NCBI GenBank assembly: GCA_038225855.1
Contig: JBBRQU010000006.1
Span: forward strand, 62,001-126,000
Length of the DNA stretch: 64,000 nucleotides
Source of the DNA: CAHJXF01 sp038225855
GTDB lineage: Bacteria; Pseudomonadota; Gammaproteobacteria; Burkholderiales; Burkholderiaceae_D
Direction of reading: 5' to 3'
How positions within the stretch are numbered: position 1 is the stretch's first letter; every line of letters begins with the position of its first letter. Under the pieces are notes generated by a model. That model saw only the letters and a program-made list of their open reading frames with translations. It made no database searches and was not told the DNA's origin. The translations under genes were made by a program, and so were the position numbers. Of the stretch, positions 18,101 to 26,841 are shown one piece after another.

Positions 18101-19035
18101 GATGCTTCTCCTGCGTCTTGCGTGCCGCGCGCGGCTTCTTCGTCCATCGCGGCCCGCAAACGGGTTCGCACGTCGGGCCGTGCCGCGAACGGATCGCTGG
18201 GGTTGCGCATGTCGATGATGTCCTTCATGCGCGTCTCGACATTTCCCAACGCATGCGGATGCGAGAACACGTAGAAGCGGTTTGCGCGAATCGCTTCGAA
18301 CACGCTTTCGGCAACCCCGGCCGCAGTCACCCTGCCCGAACCGACCGCCTTCTGCGACATCATCTGCTGCGCGCGCTTGGATGCGGACGCCGGTTGGCCG
18401 GCCACGTCGCTCGGCGCATTGCGCTCGGACTCGCTGATGCCCGTCGGGACGAAATATGGACAGAGGACCGAAGCACCGATCGGCGCCTCGATCAACCCGA
18501 GGTCCTGATAGAGCGTCTCGCTCAGCGACACGACGGCGTGCTTGGAGACGTTGTAGATGCCCATGTTGGGCGCGTTGAGCAGGCCCGCCATCGACGCGGT
18601 GTTGACGATGTGTCCTGCGTAACTCGCGTCGTTCTTCGCGGCCGCCAGCATGCGCGGAACGAAAGAGCGGATGCCGTGAATCACGCCCCACAGGTTGACG
18701 CCGAGCACCCATTCCCAATCGCGAACGCTGTTCTCCCAGACGAGGCCGCCCGAGCCGACGCCCGCGTTGTTGAACAACAGATGCGTCGCGCCGAAGGTCG
18801 ACTCGGTCGCCGCAGCCATCGCCTCGATTTCGTCGGCCTTCGATACGTCGAGCTTGTGCGCCAGCACGCGCGCGCCGCTCGCCTCGAGTTCTTGGACGAC
18901 CGCGTCGAGCGCGTCCTGCTGGACGTCGGCGAGCACCACGTTCATCTCGAGGCCGGCGGCGATGCGCGCGAATTCACGGCCGAATCCGCTGCCCGCGCCG
19001 GTGATGACTGCGGTGCGCCCCCTGAAATCTTTCAT
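18097..19035 (-). CDS. short-chain dehydrogenase/reductase (SDR)
   Basis: The 312-residue oxidoreductase has the cofactor motif TGAGSGFGREF, NNAGVGSGG and the active-site pair YNVSK, with NTASM upstream. It is longer than the 250-residue classical SDR because of a C-terminal extension. It probably oxidises or reduces a hydroxy/keto compound with NAD(P). ATG 19035 has GGAGG about 7 bp upstream. It is translationally coupled to the epoxide-hydrolase-like gene, which suggests consecutive steps on one substrate. Confidence 0.9.
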   Translation of the reverse strand: MKDFRGRTAVITGAGSGFGREFARIAAGLEMNVVLADVQQDALDAVVQELEASGARVLAHKLDVSKADEIEAMAAATESTFGATHLLFNNAGVGSGGLVWENSVRDWEWVLGVNLWGVIHGIRSFVPRMLAAAKNDASYAGHIVNTASMAGLLNAPNMGIYNVSKHAVVSLSETLYQDLGLIEAPIGASVLCPYFVPTGISESERNAPSDVAGQPASASKRAQQMMSQKAVGSGRVTAAGVAESVFEAIRANRFYVFSHPHALGNVETRMKDIIDMRNPSDPFAARPDVRTRLRAAMDEEAARGTQDAGEAS

Positions 19036-19075
19036 TACCGCTCCTCCAAGATCGTTACAGATTGCAGACCGCACG

Positions 19076-19597
19076 TCACATCAAACGCATATCGATATGA
19101 TCGATCCCGTCCTCGATATAAGGCAGACCGTCGCTGCGAAACCCCAGCGTCTCATAGAAGGATTCGAGCCGCAGTTGCGCGCTGATGCGGATCGCGGCTC
19201 CCGGCCGCTCCGCTTGCGCACGGGCGATGCCTTCGCGCATCAGCACAGCTCCGAGCCCCGCGCCCCGATACCGGGCCGCGACGATGACGCGGCCGATCGA
19301 CGACTCGGGACATTTGATGCCGGGATCGAGAGAGCGCAGGTACGCGGCGAGCGGAATCGCACGCGCGTGAGAATGCCCCTCATGGGTCTTCGAGGCGATT
19401 CGTCCAAGCAGATGCCAGGCATCGCGATCGCATCCGTCCGCATCGAGAAACGCGCACTGCTGTTCGACCACGAACACTGCGCTACGCAGTGCGAGCAAGT
19501 CGTAAACATCGTCGATCGAGAGCGAATCGAAGCGGCTCCAGGTCCACGTCACACGCGGCGCGACAACCCGCGCGCCATCTCGCAGCGCCACCGTCAT
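19076..19597 (-). CDS. GNAT family N-acetyltransferase (ElaA-like)
   Basis: The 173-residue protein resembles ElaA: WSRFDSLSIDDVYDLLALRSAVFVVEQ at the N-terminus, with CAFLDADGCDRDAWHL next, and the acetyl-CoA-binding ARYRGAGLGAVLMREG. A C-terminal FYETLGFRSDG completes the fold. The acceptor is unknown. ATG 19597 overlaps the preceding GST stop by four bases, so the pair is coupled. Confidence 0.88.
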   Translation of the reverse strand: MTVALRDGARVVAPRVTWTWSRFDSLSIDDVYDLLALRSAVFVVEQQCAFLDADGCDRDAWHLLGRIASKTHEGHSHARAIPLAAYLRSLDPGIKCPESSIGRVIVAARYRGAGLGAVLMREGIARAQAERPGAAIRISAQLRLESFYETLGFRSDGLPYIEDGIDHIDMRLM

Positions 19598-20562
19598 GCG
19601 ACTTTCTTCATCTCGAAGCCGAGCCGCGGAAAATGCACGATCACCATACCGACGCGATCGTCGAAGCGACGGACCGCGAGCTCGTCGCGCATCGCCAGCA
19701 CCAGCTCGCCCTGCACCGGGTCGCAGCCGGTATCGACCGGCGTGATCGTGACCTGCTGGCCGAGCGCGATGCCATGCGTGTCGAGGTAGAAATCGGTTTC
19801 GATCTCCTGCGGCGGCTCGTCGCTCGCGTGCACGAGCGCAGCCGCGCTCGTCATGTCGGAATGCGGCGGCTGCACCAAGCGTTTCATGCGCTCGTACCAC
19901 GCCACGACATGCGGAAAGTCGTCGACGATGGCCGCGAGCGAACCCGCGCGACGCACGAACCACAGGCAGTGATAGACCGAGAAGTCGGCGATCGAACCGG
20001 CGCTGCCGAGCAACCACACGCGATCGTCGATCAGCATGGTCTCGAAGCGCCGCAGATAGACCAGCAGCGCGGCCGTCGCCTCGGCCCCCGGCATGCGCGG
20101 CAGCTTGGGGCGAAACGCGATGCGATCGGAGATGAAGGCCTGACGCTGTTCGGGTGTTGGGTGTCCGAGGATCGCGTCGGCGCCTTCAGGCTGAAAGCAA
20201 TACGCGATCACGGTCCAGAACAAGGTCGAGTCGGCCCACTGCGCGAGGATGCGCGCCGTCCCCGCCGACTCGGGCGGATAGAGCGACGGATTCGGCGCGA
20301 GCCGTTCGAGGACTTCCGCGATCAGCGGCGAATCGCAATAGATGTTCGATCCGATCTGAAGCACGGGCGTGCGTCGATAGCCTCCCGTCAATGCCACCAG
20401 ATCGGGCTTGGGCATGACCACCGGAATCTCGACTGCGGTCCACGGCAGGTCCTTGTAGCTCAGGATCGCGCGAATCTTTTCGGAAAACGGCGAGCTCGCG
20501 TACTGATGCAGGATCAGTTGATCGACCTGCATCACCTGGCTGTCGGAGAAGGAGGGATTCAT
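19594..20562 (-). CDS. glutathione S-transferase family protein with C-terminal extension
   Basis: The 322-residue protein has an N-terminal thioredoxin-fold domain (LHQYASSPFSEKIRAIL, then GGYRRTPVLQIGSNIYCDSP) and an all-helical GST C-domain with GSIADFSVYHCLWF. About 90 further residues form a separate beta-rich tail (from about residue 235), longer than the common 200-230-residue GST. ATG 20562 gives a short polar leader; MQVDQLILH eleven residues later is an alternative start. It follows the class II aldolase gene by 39 bp. Confidence 0.87.
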   Translation of the reverse strand: MNPSFSDSQVMQVDQLILHQYASSPFSEKIRAILSYKDLPWTAVEIPVVMPKPDLVALTGGYRRTPVLQIGSNIYCDSPLIAEVLERLAPNPSLYPPESAGTARILAQWADSTLFWTVIAYCFQPEGADAILGHPTPEQRQAFISDRIAFRPKLPRMPGAEATAALLVYLRRFETMLIDDRVWLLGSAGSIADFSVYHCLWFVRRAGSLAAIVDDFPHVVAWYERMKRLVQPPHSDMTSAAALVHASDEPPQEIETDFYLDTHGIALGQQVTITPVDTGCDPVQGELVLAMRDELAVRRFDDRVGMVIVHFPRLGFEMKKVA

Positions 20563-20601
20563 GGGGTAGGCAAGTCGGCTCGATGCGGTCGGTCGAAAAG
20601 A

Positions 20602-21444
20602 TCAGTCGAGCAGATCGGGCTGTTCCTTGACGATGCGCGCATACAGCGGCTGGAACTGGAACCAGCCCGCGAACGGCGTCCCGACGATGCCATACGACTG
20701 TCGCGCCGCTGCCTCGCTGATGGTTCTCGGCGCGACGCCGGTGCGCGCGGCTGCGGCGTCGGCCAGCAATTGCACCTGGCACGAGCGCTCCATCGTGATG
20801 AACCACCACACGGCCTCATCGACGGTCTTGCCGACGGTCAACAGGCCGTGATTGGCGAGCACGGCGGCCTTCTTGTTGCCGAGCGCCTCCGCGATGCGCG
20901 CGCCTTCGTCGAGATCGACGACCACGCCGCCGAAGTCGTCGTAGAGCGCGTGGTCGCCGTGAAAAGCGCAGGCGTCCTGCGTGAGCGGCGCGAGCGCGCA
21001 ACCGAGCGTCGAGAACGCGCGGCCGTAGGTGGAGTGCGAATGCGCGGCGCCGTTCACATCCGCGCGCGCGCCATGCACGCGCGAGTGAATCACGAAGGCC
21101 GCGGTGTTGACCGGATGGTTGCCTTCGACGACGTTGCCCTCGTGGTCGCAGCGAATCAGGTTCGAGACCTTGACCTGGCTGAAGTGAACCCCGAAAGGAT
21201 TGACCCAGAAGGTATCGATGTGCTCGGGGTCGCGCGCCGTGATGTGACCCGCGACGCCTTCGTCGAAACCGAACTTGGAGAACAGTCGAAAGCCCGCGGC
21301 GAGCCGCTGCTTGCGATGCAGGCGCTCTTCTTCGACAGTTGCGAAGACCGGAGGTTGAGGGAGGGAACCGTAGCCTGCCATGCCCTTGATCGAAGGCGTA
21401 GCCGATGCTTGCGGGGGTGGAACAATTTTTTCGGGTGCATTCAT
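20602..21444 (-). CDS. class II aldolase/adducin family protein
   Basis: The 280-residue protein has the zinc-binding HSHS (AAHSHSTYG) near the middle, HGDHALYDDF and a third His in LANHGLLTVG, typical of class II aldolases. Members act as aldolases, epimerases or decarboxylases; the substrate cannot be read. The first 20 residues are Pro/Ala-rich and variable. ATG 21444 is used with GAGGAGA upstream. It probably starts the operon with the GST and GNAT genes. Confidence 0.9.
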   Translation of the reverse strand: MNAPEKIVPPPQASATPSIKGMAGYGSLPQPPVFATVEEERLHRKQRLAAGFRLFSKFGFDEGVAGHITARDPEHIDTFWVNPFGVHFSQVKVSNLIRCDHEGNVVEGNHPVNTAAFVIHSRVHGARADVNGAAHSHSTYGRAFSTLGCALAPLTQDACAFHGDHALYDDFGGVVVDLDEGARIAEALGNKKAAVLANHGLLTVGKTVDEAVWWFITMERSCQVQLLADAAAARTGVAPRTISEAAARQSYGIVGTPFAGWFQFQPLYARIVKEQPDLLD

Positions 21445-21589
21445 TCGGGTCTCCTCAAAGCGCATTCACGACCTCTGCGCGTCGCTCCCGCAGATACGTG
21501 ATATTGCAAGCGCGGCGTCTCTCCGGAATTCGAGAGCGTGCCGCAGATTTTATTTTATGGAAAGGCCCCGTCTTGCTTGCGAATAGGCG

Positions 21590-22606
21590 CTAAGCCAGCT
21601 TGACGAGTTGCTTGCCGAAATTCTTTCCCTTGAGCAACCCCATGAAGGCTTCGGGCGCAGCCGCGAGGCCCTCGGCGATGCTCTCTCGATACTTGAGCTT
21701 GCCGGTCGCAATGCCGGCACCGAGTTGCTTCAGTCCTTGCGGCCAGAGCTCCATGTGCTCCGAAACGATGAAGCCCTGCATTTTGAAGCGCGCGACCAGA
21801 AACATCGCCGGATTCTCGAGCGGCGCCATCGAGCCCTTGTCGTTGTATCCCGAGATCAAGCCGCATACCGCAACCCGCGCGAATGGATTCAGACGCGCGA
21901 GCACGGTGTTCATCACGTCGCCGCCGACGTTCTCGAAGTAGCCATCGACGCCGTCGGGCGTCGCGTCCTTGACGAGCTCGTGCAACTGCTTGCGGTCCTT
22001 CGCGGCCTTGTAGTCGACGCAGGCATCGAAGCCGAGTTCGTCGGTGACATAGGCGCACTTGTCGGGGCCCCCGGCGATGCCGACCGCGCGACAACCGGCC
22101 TGCTTCGCGAGTTGTCCGACCACGCTGCCCACCGCGCCGCTCGCCGCGCTGACGACGATCGTCTCGCCCGCCTTGGGTTCGATGATCTTGTTGAGGCCGT
22201 ACCACGCGGTCATCCCGGGCATGCCGACCGGACCTAGATAGGCCGACTCGGGAACATGCGTGGTGTCGACCTTCATCAGGCCCGCGCCGTCCGAGCATCC
22301 GTATTCGGACCAGCCGTACATGCCGACGACGGTGTCGCCCTCTTTGAATCTGGCGTTGTGCGACTCGGTCACCACGCCCACGGTCGCGCCGATCATGGTC
22401 TCGCCGATCGGTTGTGGTGTGGCATACGACTTCGCGTCGTTCATGCGACCGCGCATGTAGGGATCGAGCGAAAGGAAATGGTTGCGCACCAGCACCTCGC
22501 CCTCTTTGGGTTTCGGGACTGCCTGGCTTTCGAGACGAAAGTTGTCGGGTGTCACCGCGCCATCGGGACGCGATGCGAGGACGATGCGGCGATAGGTGTC
22601 GGACAT
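21590..22606 (-). CDS. NADP-dependent oxidoreductase, CurA/MDR family
   Basis: The 338-residue zinc-independent medium-chain reductase shows the family start (RRIVLASRPDGAVTPDNFRLE), LDPYMRGRMNDAKSY and the dinucleotide fold SAASGAVGSVVGQLAKQAG. Relatives reduce double bonds of enones, curcumin or 2-alkenals using NADPH. The gene lies 67 bp after a PaaI-type thioesterase on the same strand. Both sit behind the GAACG-N2-CGTTC operator at 23237, so a role in enoyl or acyl compound metabolism is likely. AAGGAG precedes ATG 22606. Confidence 0.92.
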   Translation of the reverse strand: MSDTYRRIVLASRPDGAVTPDNFRLESQAVPKPKEGEVLVRNHFLSLDPYMRGRMNDAKSYATPQPIGETMIGATVGVVTESHNARFKEGDTVVGMYGWSEYGCSDGAGLMKVDTTHVPESAYLGPVGMPGMTAWYGLNKIIEPKAGETIVVSAASGAVGSVVGQLAKQAGCRAVGIAGGPDKCAYVTDELGFDACVDYKAAKDRKQLHELVKDATPDGVDGYFENVGGDVMNTVLARLNPFARVAVCGLISGYNDKGSMAPLENPAMFLVARFKMQGFIVSEHMELWPQGLKQLGAGIATGKLKYRESIAEGLAAAPEAFMGLLKGKNFGKQLVKLA

Positions 22607-22673
22607 GGGTACTCCTTTGATCAAGTCGGAATGCGGAGGGCGGGGTCGTGCGCGATGTCGGGTCGAAGAGGCC

Positions 22674-23165
22674 TCAACCCGCGTCGCTGCCCGAGCCTTT
22701 CCATGCGGACATCGGGGCTTCGTTCGGGTCGGCCTTGAGTGTGCGGGTTGCGCCGCGCACTGCTTCGTCCCTGCGCTTGATGGTCTTGAACGTGCCGATC
22801 GCTTTCGCGATCAGACGATCGTGCGCGTCGCGCACTTCGCCTTCGCAGAACGACATCGTGAGCGATCGATGGAACGCCTTGCCATGCGCCGTCAGGCGGC
22901 TCCCCGCATCGCCCGGTTGGAGAAAGCTGGTCTTCATCTCGACCGTCACGCCGCCGCGCGCATCGGGATCGAGCGAGCGTCCCGCGATCGCCATCGCGAC
23001 ATCGAGCAAGGTCATGATGACGCCGCCATGCGCGACCTTCCAACTGTTCAGATGCCGCGCTTCGAGCGTCAATGCGACGCGGCCCTCACCGGTTGGCGCA
23101 TCGAGAAAATCGACGCCGAGATCATCGAGAAAAGGCACGTCGGCGCGGGTCAGGAGCGGGTTCAT
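22674..23165 (-). CDS. PaaI-type hotdog thioesterase
   Basis: The 163-residue hotdog protein has the LNSWKVAHGGVIMTLLDVAMA active-site segment and a TVEMKTSFLQPG strand. PaaI-like thioesterases hydrolyse acyl- or aryl-CoA esters in the cytosol. It is the first gene behind a TetR-type palindrome (23237-23248) and is followed by the CurA-type reductase. ATG 23165 gives the usual length. The last 25 residues are polar and unconserved in appearance. Confidence 0.9.
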   Translation of the reverse strand: MNPLLTRADVPFLDDLGVDFLDAPTGEGRVALTLEARHLNSWKVAHGGVIMTLLDVAMAIAGRSLDPDARGGVTVEMKTSFLQPGDAGSRLTAHGKAFHRSLTMSFCEGEVRDAHDRLIAKAIGTFKTIKRRDEAVRGATRTLKADPNEAPMSAWKGSGSDAG

Positions 23166-23236
23166 TGCGAACGAGGATCAGGGCTTGGTTGATCGGCTGG
23201 GGATCCCGACGATTCGACGAGAGCCGGCCCAAATTA

Positions 23237-23248
23237 GAACGGTCGTTC
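23237..23248. promoter_or_regulatory. GAACG-N2-CGTTC operator upstream of the PaaI/CurA operon
   Basis: GAACGGTCGTTC is a palindrome broken only in its central two bases. With flanks, TTAGAACG and CGTTCGAA match as inverted repeat at 7 of 8 positions. It lies 72 bp upstream of the PaaI start. The same core occurs at 32359-32370 before the beta-oxidation operon. Such sites resemble operators of TetR-family acyl-CoA regulators; the regulator is not in this window. Confidence 0.55.
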
Positions 23249-23275
23249 GAATCGGGAAAAGATTCTACCGTAGGC

Positions 23276-24043
23276 TCATTTTCGCGCGTCGATCATGGCG
23301 CTGTCGTCTTTCAACGCGACGCCGCTCAACGCGAGCCGCAGCGAGGCGCGGATCAGCCACGCGAGCCTGGCCGCTGCAGCCGCGGGAGCGAGGCCTTCGG
23401 GACGAACATTCGAAATGCAATTGCGCGCGGCGTCGTGGCGCCCGACTCTTGGTGCGAACGTGAGATAGAGGCCGAGACTGTCGGGCGACGTGAGCCCGGG
23501 TCGTTCGCCGATCGCGACGACGACGACACGCGCCTTCAGCAGCGAACCGATCTCGTCGCCGAGGGCAACGCGCCCCTGTTCGGCGATGACGATCGATCCT
23601 TTCGACAGGCCTTCAAGCAGCGGCACGGCTGCCGCGAGGAGCGGCGCTGCATGACGCTGCACGCCGAGCGCAGACAAGCCGTCGGCGACGATGAAGGCCA
23701 CGTCGCAGGGATCGCGTGAGAGGCCTTCGAGTGCGTTGCGGCTCGATTCGTCGAGACGGCGACCGAGATCGGGTCGCAGCAGATAAGTCGCTCGATCCCT
23801 CGCGGCGCTTTTCACGCGCAACGTTTCGAGGCCTAGCGCTTTGATGTCCGTATCGAGCGCATCGACGTCGAGCGCCTGATGGACCGCATCGCGGGCTCGC
23901 GCGTGATCGAGTTCGAATGCAAGCAACGCGGCGGTGGGCAACGCGGACCCCGCGCGACCTAGCGCGACTCGCGCGCGCGTCGCGCCGCGCCATACATCCC
24001 ACAAATCGCGCGTTGCAATCGTGCGTGAAGGCGCATCGCTCAT
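23276..24043 (-). CDS. eutC: ethanolamine ammonia-lyase small subunit
   Basis: The 255-residue subunit pairs with EutB to convert ethanolamine to acetaldehyde and ammonia with adenosylcobalamin. Family features include WRGATRARVALGRAGSALPT at the start, YLLRPDLGRRL, a VAFIVADGLSALGVQRHA segment and a conserved IGERPGL. ATG 24043 overlaps the eutB stop by four bases; a longer upstream frame lies within eutB. No eut shell, eutA or aldehyde dehydrogenase genes are nearby. Confidence 0.93.
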   Translation of the reverse strand: MSDAPSRTIATRDLWDVWRGATRARVALGRAGSALPTAALLAFELDHARARDAVHQALDVDALDTDIKALGLETLRVKSAARDRATYLLRPDLGRRLDESSRNALEGLSRDPCDVAFIVADGLSALGVQRHAAPLLAAAVPLLEGLSKGSIVIAEQGRVALGDEIGSLLKARVVVVAIGERPGLTSPDSLGLYLTFAPRVGRHDAARNCISNVRPEGLAPAAAAARLAWLIRASLRLALSGVALKDDSAMIDARK

Positions 24044-25488
24044 CGTGCCCACCGCGATGAAAAATCTTCGAGCAAGGCATGGCGCGTCGAAGCCTCGATC
24101 AGGCGACCCGCCGGGTCCGCAATGCCCATGCGTTCCAGCCACTGCTCGAACTCGGGGGCACGTTTGAGGCCGAGCAGCGAACGCAGATAGAGCGCGTCGT
24201 GAAACGACGTGCTCTGATAGCCGAGCATGACGTCGTCGGCGCCCGGCACACCCATCAGATAGGTCACGCCCGCAGTGCCCAGCAGCGTCATCAACGTGTC
24301 CATGTCGTCCGAGTCGGCCTCGGCGTGATTGGTGTAGCAGACGTCACAGCCCAGCGGCAGGCCCATCAACTTCCCGCAGAAGTGATCCTCGAGTCCCGCG
24401 CGAATGATCTGCTTGCCGTCGAAAAGATATTCCGGTCCGATGAAGCCCACCACCGAATTCGACAGCAGCGGCGCATAGGCGCGCGCCACCGCATAGGCGC
24501 GCGCTTCGCAGGTCTGCTGATCGACGCCGTGATGGGCGTTGGCCGATAGCGCGCTGCCCTGCCCGGTCTCGAAATACATGACGTTCGCGGTCGATGCGTC
24601 GCCAACCGTCGCGCGGCGCAGCGACAGCGCCGCATCGCGCGCCTCGCCCAGCATCGCGAGCGTGATGCCGAAGCTCTCGTTGGCCTTCTGCGTGCCGGCG
24701 ACCGACTGAAAGACCAGATCGATCGGCGCGCCCATCTCGATCGCCGCGATCTGCGTGGTCACATGCGTGAGCACGCAGGTCTGCGTTGGAATGTCGAAGC
24801 GCTCGCGCACCTCGTCGAGCGCGTGCCAGAGGCGGATCAACGCCTGGACGTCGTCGCTCGCGGGATTGACGCCGATCACGGCGTCGCCCGCGCCATACAT
24901 CAAGCCGTCGAGCATCGAGATCGCGATGCCCTTGAGGTCATCGGTCGGATGATTGGGCTGCAAGCGTATCGACAGGCGACCCGGCAACCCGATGGTGTTG
25001 CGAAAGCGCGTGACGACGCGGCATTTGCGAGCCACGGAGATCAAGTCCTGATTGCGCATCAGCTTCGATACCGCGGCGGCCATCTCGGGCGTGACGCCTT
25101 TCGCGATGCGCGCGAGGGTGTCGCTGTCGGTCGCGTCGAGCAGCAGCCAGTCGCGAAAATCGCCGACCGTCAGATGCGCGATCGTCGCGAAGGCGGCAGC
25201 GTCGTGCGTGTCGACGATCAGGCGCGTAACGTCGTCGTCCTCATAAGGAATGATGGCTTCATCGAGGAAGATCGCCACCGGTAACGCAGCCAGGCACATA
25301 CGCGCGGCGACTCGCTCCTCGGCCGACGATGCCGCAACACTGGCGAGCACATCGCCCGAACGCAGCGGTGACGCTTTCGCAAGCACGTCCTTGAGGTCGC
25401 GAAAGCGCCAGGTCTTCGTGCCGCTGGTGTAAGCGAGATGCATGAGGGAAAAGCTGTCCGGACCCGATGCGATTGAAGATAGAGTCAT
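24040..25488 (-). CDS. eutB: ethanolamine ammonia-lyase large subunit
   Basis: The 482-residue catalytic subunit contains KASPLRSGDVLA, the cobalamin/substrate barrel with GIAISMLDGLMYGAGDAVIG and a C-terminal GCDVCYTNHAEADSDDMD. ATG 25488 is used; ATG 25443 (MHLAYTSG) is nearer to the start of most homologues and may be the true one. The promoter must lie in the 29 bp shared with the divergent hicB, or overlap it. Acetaldehyde produced here would need a dehydrogenase encoded elsewhere. Confidence 0.93.
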   Translation of the reverse strand: MTLSSIASGPDSFSLMHLAYTSGTKTWRFRDLKDVLAKASPLRSGDVLASVAASSAEERVAARMCLAALPVAIFLDEAIIPYEDDDVTRLIVDTHDAAAFATIAHLTVGDFRDWLLLDATDSDTLARIAKGVTPEMAAAVSKLMRNQDLISVARKCRVVTRFRNTIGLPGRLSIRLQPNHPTDDLKGIAISMLDGLMYGAGDAVIGVNPASDDVQALIRLWHALDEVRERFDIPTQTCVLTHVTTQIAAIEMGAPIDLVFQSVAGTQKANESFGITLAMLGEARDAALSLRRATVGDASTANVMYFETGQGSALSANAHHGVDQQTCEARAYAVARAYAPLLSNSVVGFIGPEYLFDGKQIIRAGLEDHFCGKLMGLPLGCDVCYTNHAEADSDDMDTLMTLLGTAGVTYLMGVPGADDVMLGYQSTSFHDALYLRSLLGLKRAPEFEQWLERMGIADPAGRLIEASTRHALLEDFSSRWAR

Positions 25489-25517
25489 GCCTGTCCAATC
25501 GCACGAACGGCTACCCC

Positions 25518-25730
25518 ATGAATCAGACTTTTACCGCAGTCGTAAAACAGGACGGCGAATGGTGGATCGGCTGGATCGAAGAACTTCCTGGCATCAATTG
25601 CCAGGAATCCTCGCGCGCCGAACTGATCGAGTCAATGCGCGCAACACTGACCGAAGCGCTGGAAATGAATCGGGCCGAGGCGCGCGGTGCGGCGGGAACG
25701 AACTACGAAGAACTGCCTATCGCTGTATGA
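25518..25730 (+). CDS. hicB: HicB family antitoxin, short form without DNA-binding domain
   Basis: The 70-residue protein has the HicB partial RNase-H-like fold: FTAVVKQDGEWWIGWIEELPG, then ESSRAELIESMRATLTEALEM. It stops where longer HicB proteins continue into a ribbon-helix-helix or HTH domain, so it should neutralise HicA but may not autoregulate. hicB precedes hicA, the reverse of the E. coli order, and the two overlap by ATGA. Confidence 0.82.
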   Translation: MNQTFTAVVKQDGEWWIGWIEELPGINCQESSRAELIESMRATLTEALEMNRAEARGAAGTNYEELPIAV

Positions 25731-25921
25731 AGCGGCGTGATCTGCTCGCGCACTTGTCCAGAAACGGCTGCGAGTTGCTTCGGGAAGGCGCCCGTCATTC
25801 CTGGTGGCACAGCACAGTATCGGGCAAACGTTCAGCGGTTCCCCGTCACTCCGAAAAAAACAATCACCTCGCTCGCAAGATTTGCAGCGATCTCGGTATT
25901 CCCAATCCAGAGCGGCTCTAA
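25727..25921 (+). CDS. hicA: HicA family mRNA interferase toxin
   Basis: The 64-residue protein has the double-stranded-RNA-binding-like HicA fold. MKRRDLLAHL and NGCELLREGARHSWW carry the catalytic His (H24), and PRHSEKNNHLARKICSDLGI follows. HicA cleaves mRNA when free of HicB. The ATG overlaps the hicB TGA, so synthesis is coupled to the antitoxin. It ends 35 bp before a hairpin repeat that may terminate the transcript. Confidence 0.82.
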   Translation: MKRRDLLAHLSRNGCELLREGARHSWWHSTVSGKRSAVPRHSEKNNHLARKICSDLGIPNPERL

Positions 25922-25956
25922 CCGTTTGTTCGGTGAACGAGTTGCAGGTTCCGTAG

Positions 25957-26034
25957 GTTGGGGTAAGCAACGCGTACCCCAACATTCCGTGTCCCACGTT
26001 TTCATGGGCGGCGTTGGGGGTGCGCTGTGCTCAA
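25957..26034. repeat. GTTGGGGTA inverted-repeat element between convergent hicA and SDR genes
   Basis: GTTGGGGTA (25957-25965) and TACCCCAAC (25975-25983) form a perfect 9-bp inverted repeat with a 9-base loop. A second, weaker set follows (GCGTTGGGGGTG near 26009-26020, facing CAACCTACC and CCAACACCCCCC), which together give a two-hairpin cassette that runs into the 3' end of the SDR gene. Similar TAGGTTGGGGT...ACCCCAAC elements are dispersed in many proteobacterial genomes. Here it probably also works as a bidirectional terminator. Confidence 0.6.
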
Positions 26035-26040
26035 CCTACC

Positions 26041-26820
26041 TCACACCGCCAACACCCCCCCATCGACCGCAAGAATCTGCCCGGTGATGTGCTTGCCGGC
26101 ATCCGAGGCGAACAACAGCGCCGCACCCTTCAAATCTTCGTCATCCCCGATGCGACCGAGGGGTGCGTGCTTGGCAAGACGCTCTTCACCGAGCGTCGCC
26201 AGAATGCCCTTGGTCATCTTCGACGGAAAGAACCCCGGCGCGATCGCGTTGACGTTGATGTTGTAGGGTCCCCATTCGCCCGCCAGCGCGCGCGTGAAGT
26301 TCACGACCGCGCCCTTGCTGGTGTTGTACGCGAGCGTCTGCATCGTGCCGGGCGCATTGCCCTTGAATCCCGCGATCGACGCGACGCTGATGATCCGTCC
26401 CGACTTCCTCGGAATCATGCTCGCCTTGCCGACCGCCTGGCTGACGAGAAAGATGCCGCGCACATTGAGATTCATCACCTTCTCCCACGCCTCGAGCGGA
26501 TGATCCTCGGCCGGCGCCCCCCAGCTCGCACCCGCGTTGTTGACGAGGATGTCGATGTGGCCGAGGCGTTTGATCGCTTCATCGACCAGCGGCTTCGCGC
26601 CATCGGTCGTGCCGAGGTCGGCGACCACCGCGCTTGCCTCGATGCCGAGCTTCTTCAGGTGTTCGACCGCTTCGTCGAGCTCGTCCCGCTTGCGCGCCGA
26701 CAGCACCAGCTTCGCGCCCTGCTCGCCCAACGCCTCGGCGATCTGCAAGCCGAGTCCGCGCGAGCCGCCGGTGATGAGCGCGGTGCGGCCGGTGAGGTCG
26801 AACAGCTTCTTGATGCTCAT
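26041..26820 (-). CDS. SDR family oxidoreductase of the beta-oxidation operon
   Basis: The 259-residue classical SDR has TGGSRGLGLQIAEALG, the NNAGASWGAP segment and YNTSKGAV with a catalytic Ser in SVASIAG. C-terminal GQILAVDGGVLAV is typical. It is 21 bp downstream of the acyl-CoA dehydrogenase gene, last in the fad operon, so it probably acts on a hydroxyacyl or ketoacyl compound; this is contextual. Its last codons overlap the hairpin-rich element. Confidence 0.9.
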   Translation of the reverse strand: MSIKKLFDLTGRTALITGGSRGLGLQIAEALGEQGAKLVLSARKRDELDEAVEHLKKLGIEASAVVADLGTTDGAKPLVDEAIKRLGHIDILVNNAGASWGAPAEDHPLEAWEKVMNLNVRGIFLVSQAVGKASMIPRKSGRIISVASIAGFKGNAPGTMQTLAYNTSKGAVVNFTRALAGEWGPYNINVNAIAPGFFPSKMTKGILATLGEERLAKHAPLGRIGDDEDLKGAALLFASDAGKHITGQILAVDGGVLAV

Positions 26821-26841
26821 GATGTCTCCCCTTGCAAAGAA

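Noticed and set aside
19489..21501. 670-codon plus-strand open frame across GST and class II aldolase genes
   Set aside because: It spans two well-supported minus-strand genes; composition and length are explained by GC-rich antisense frames.
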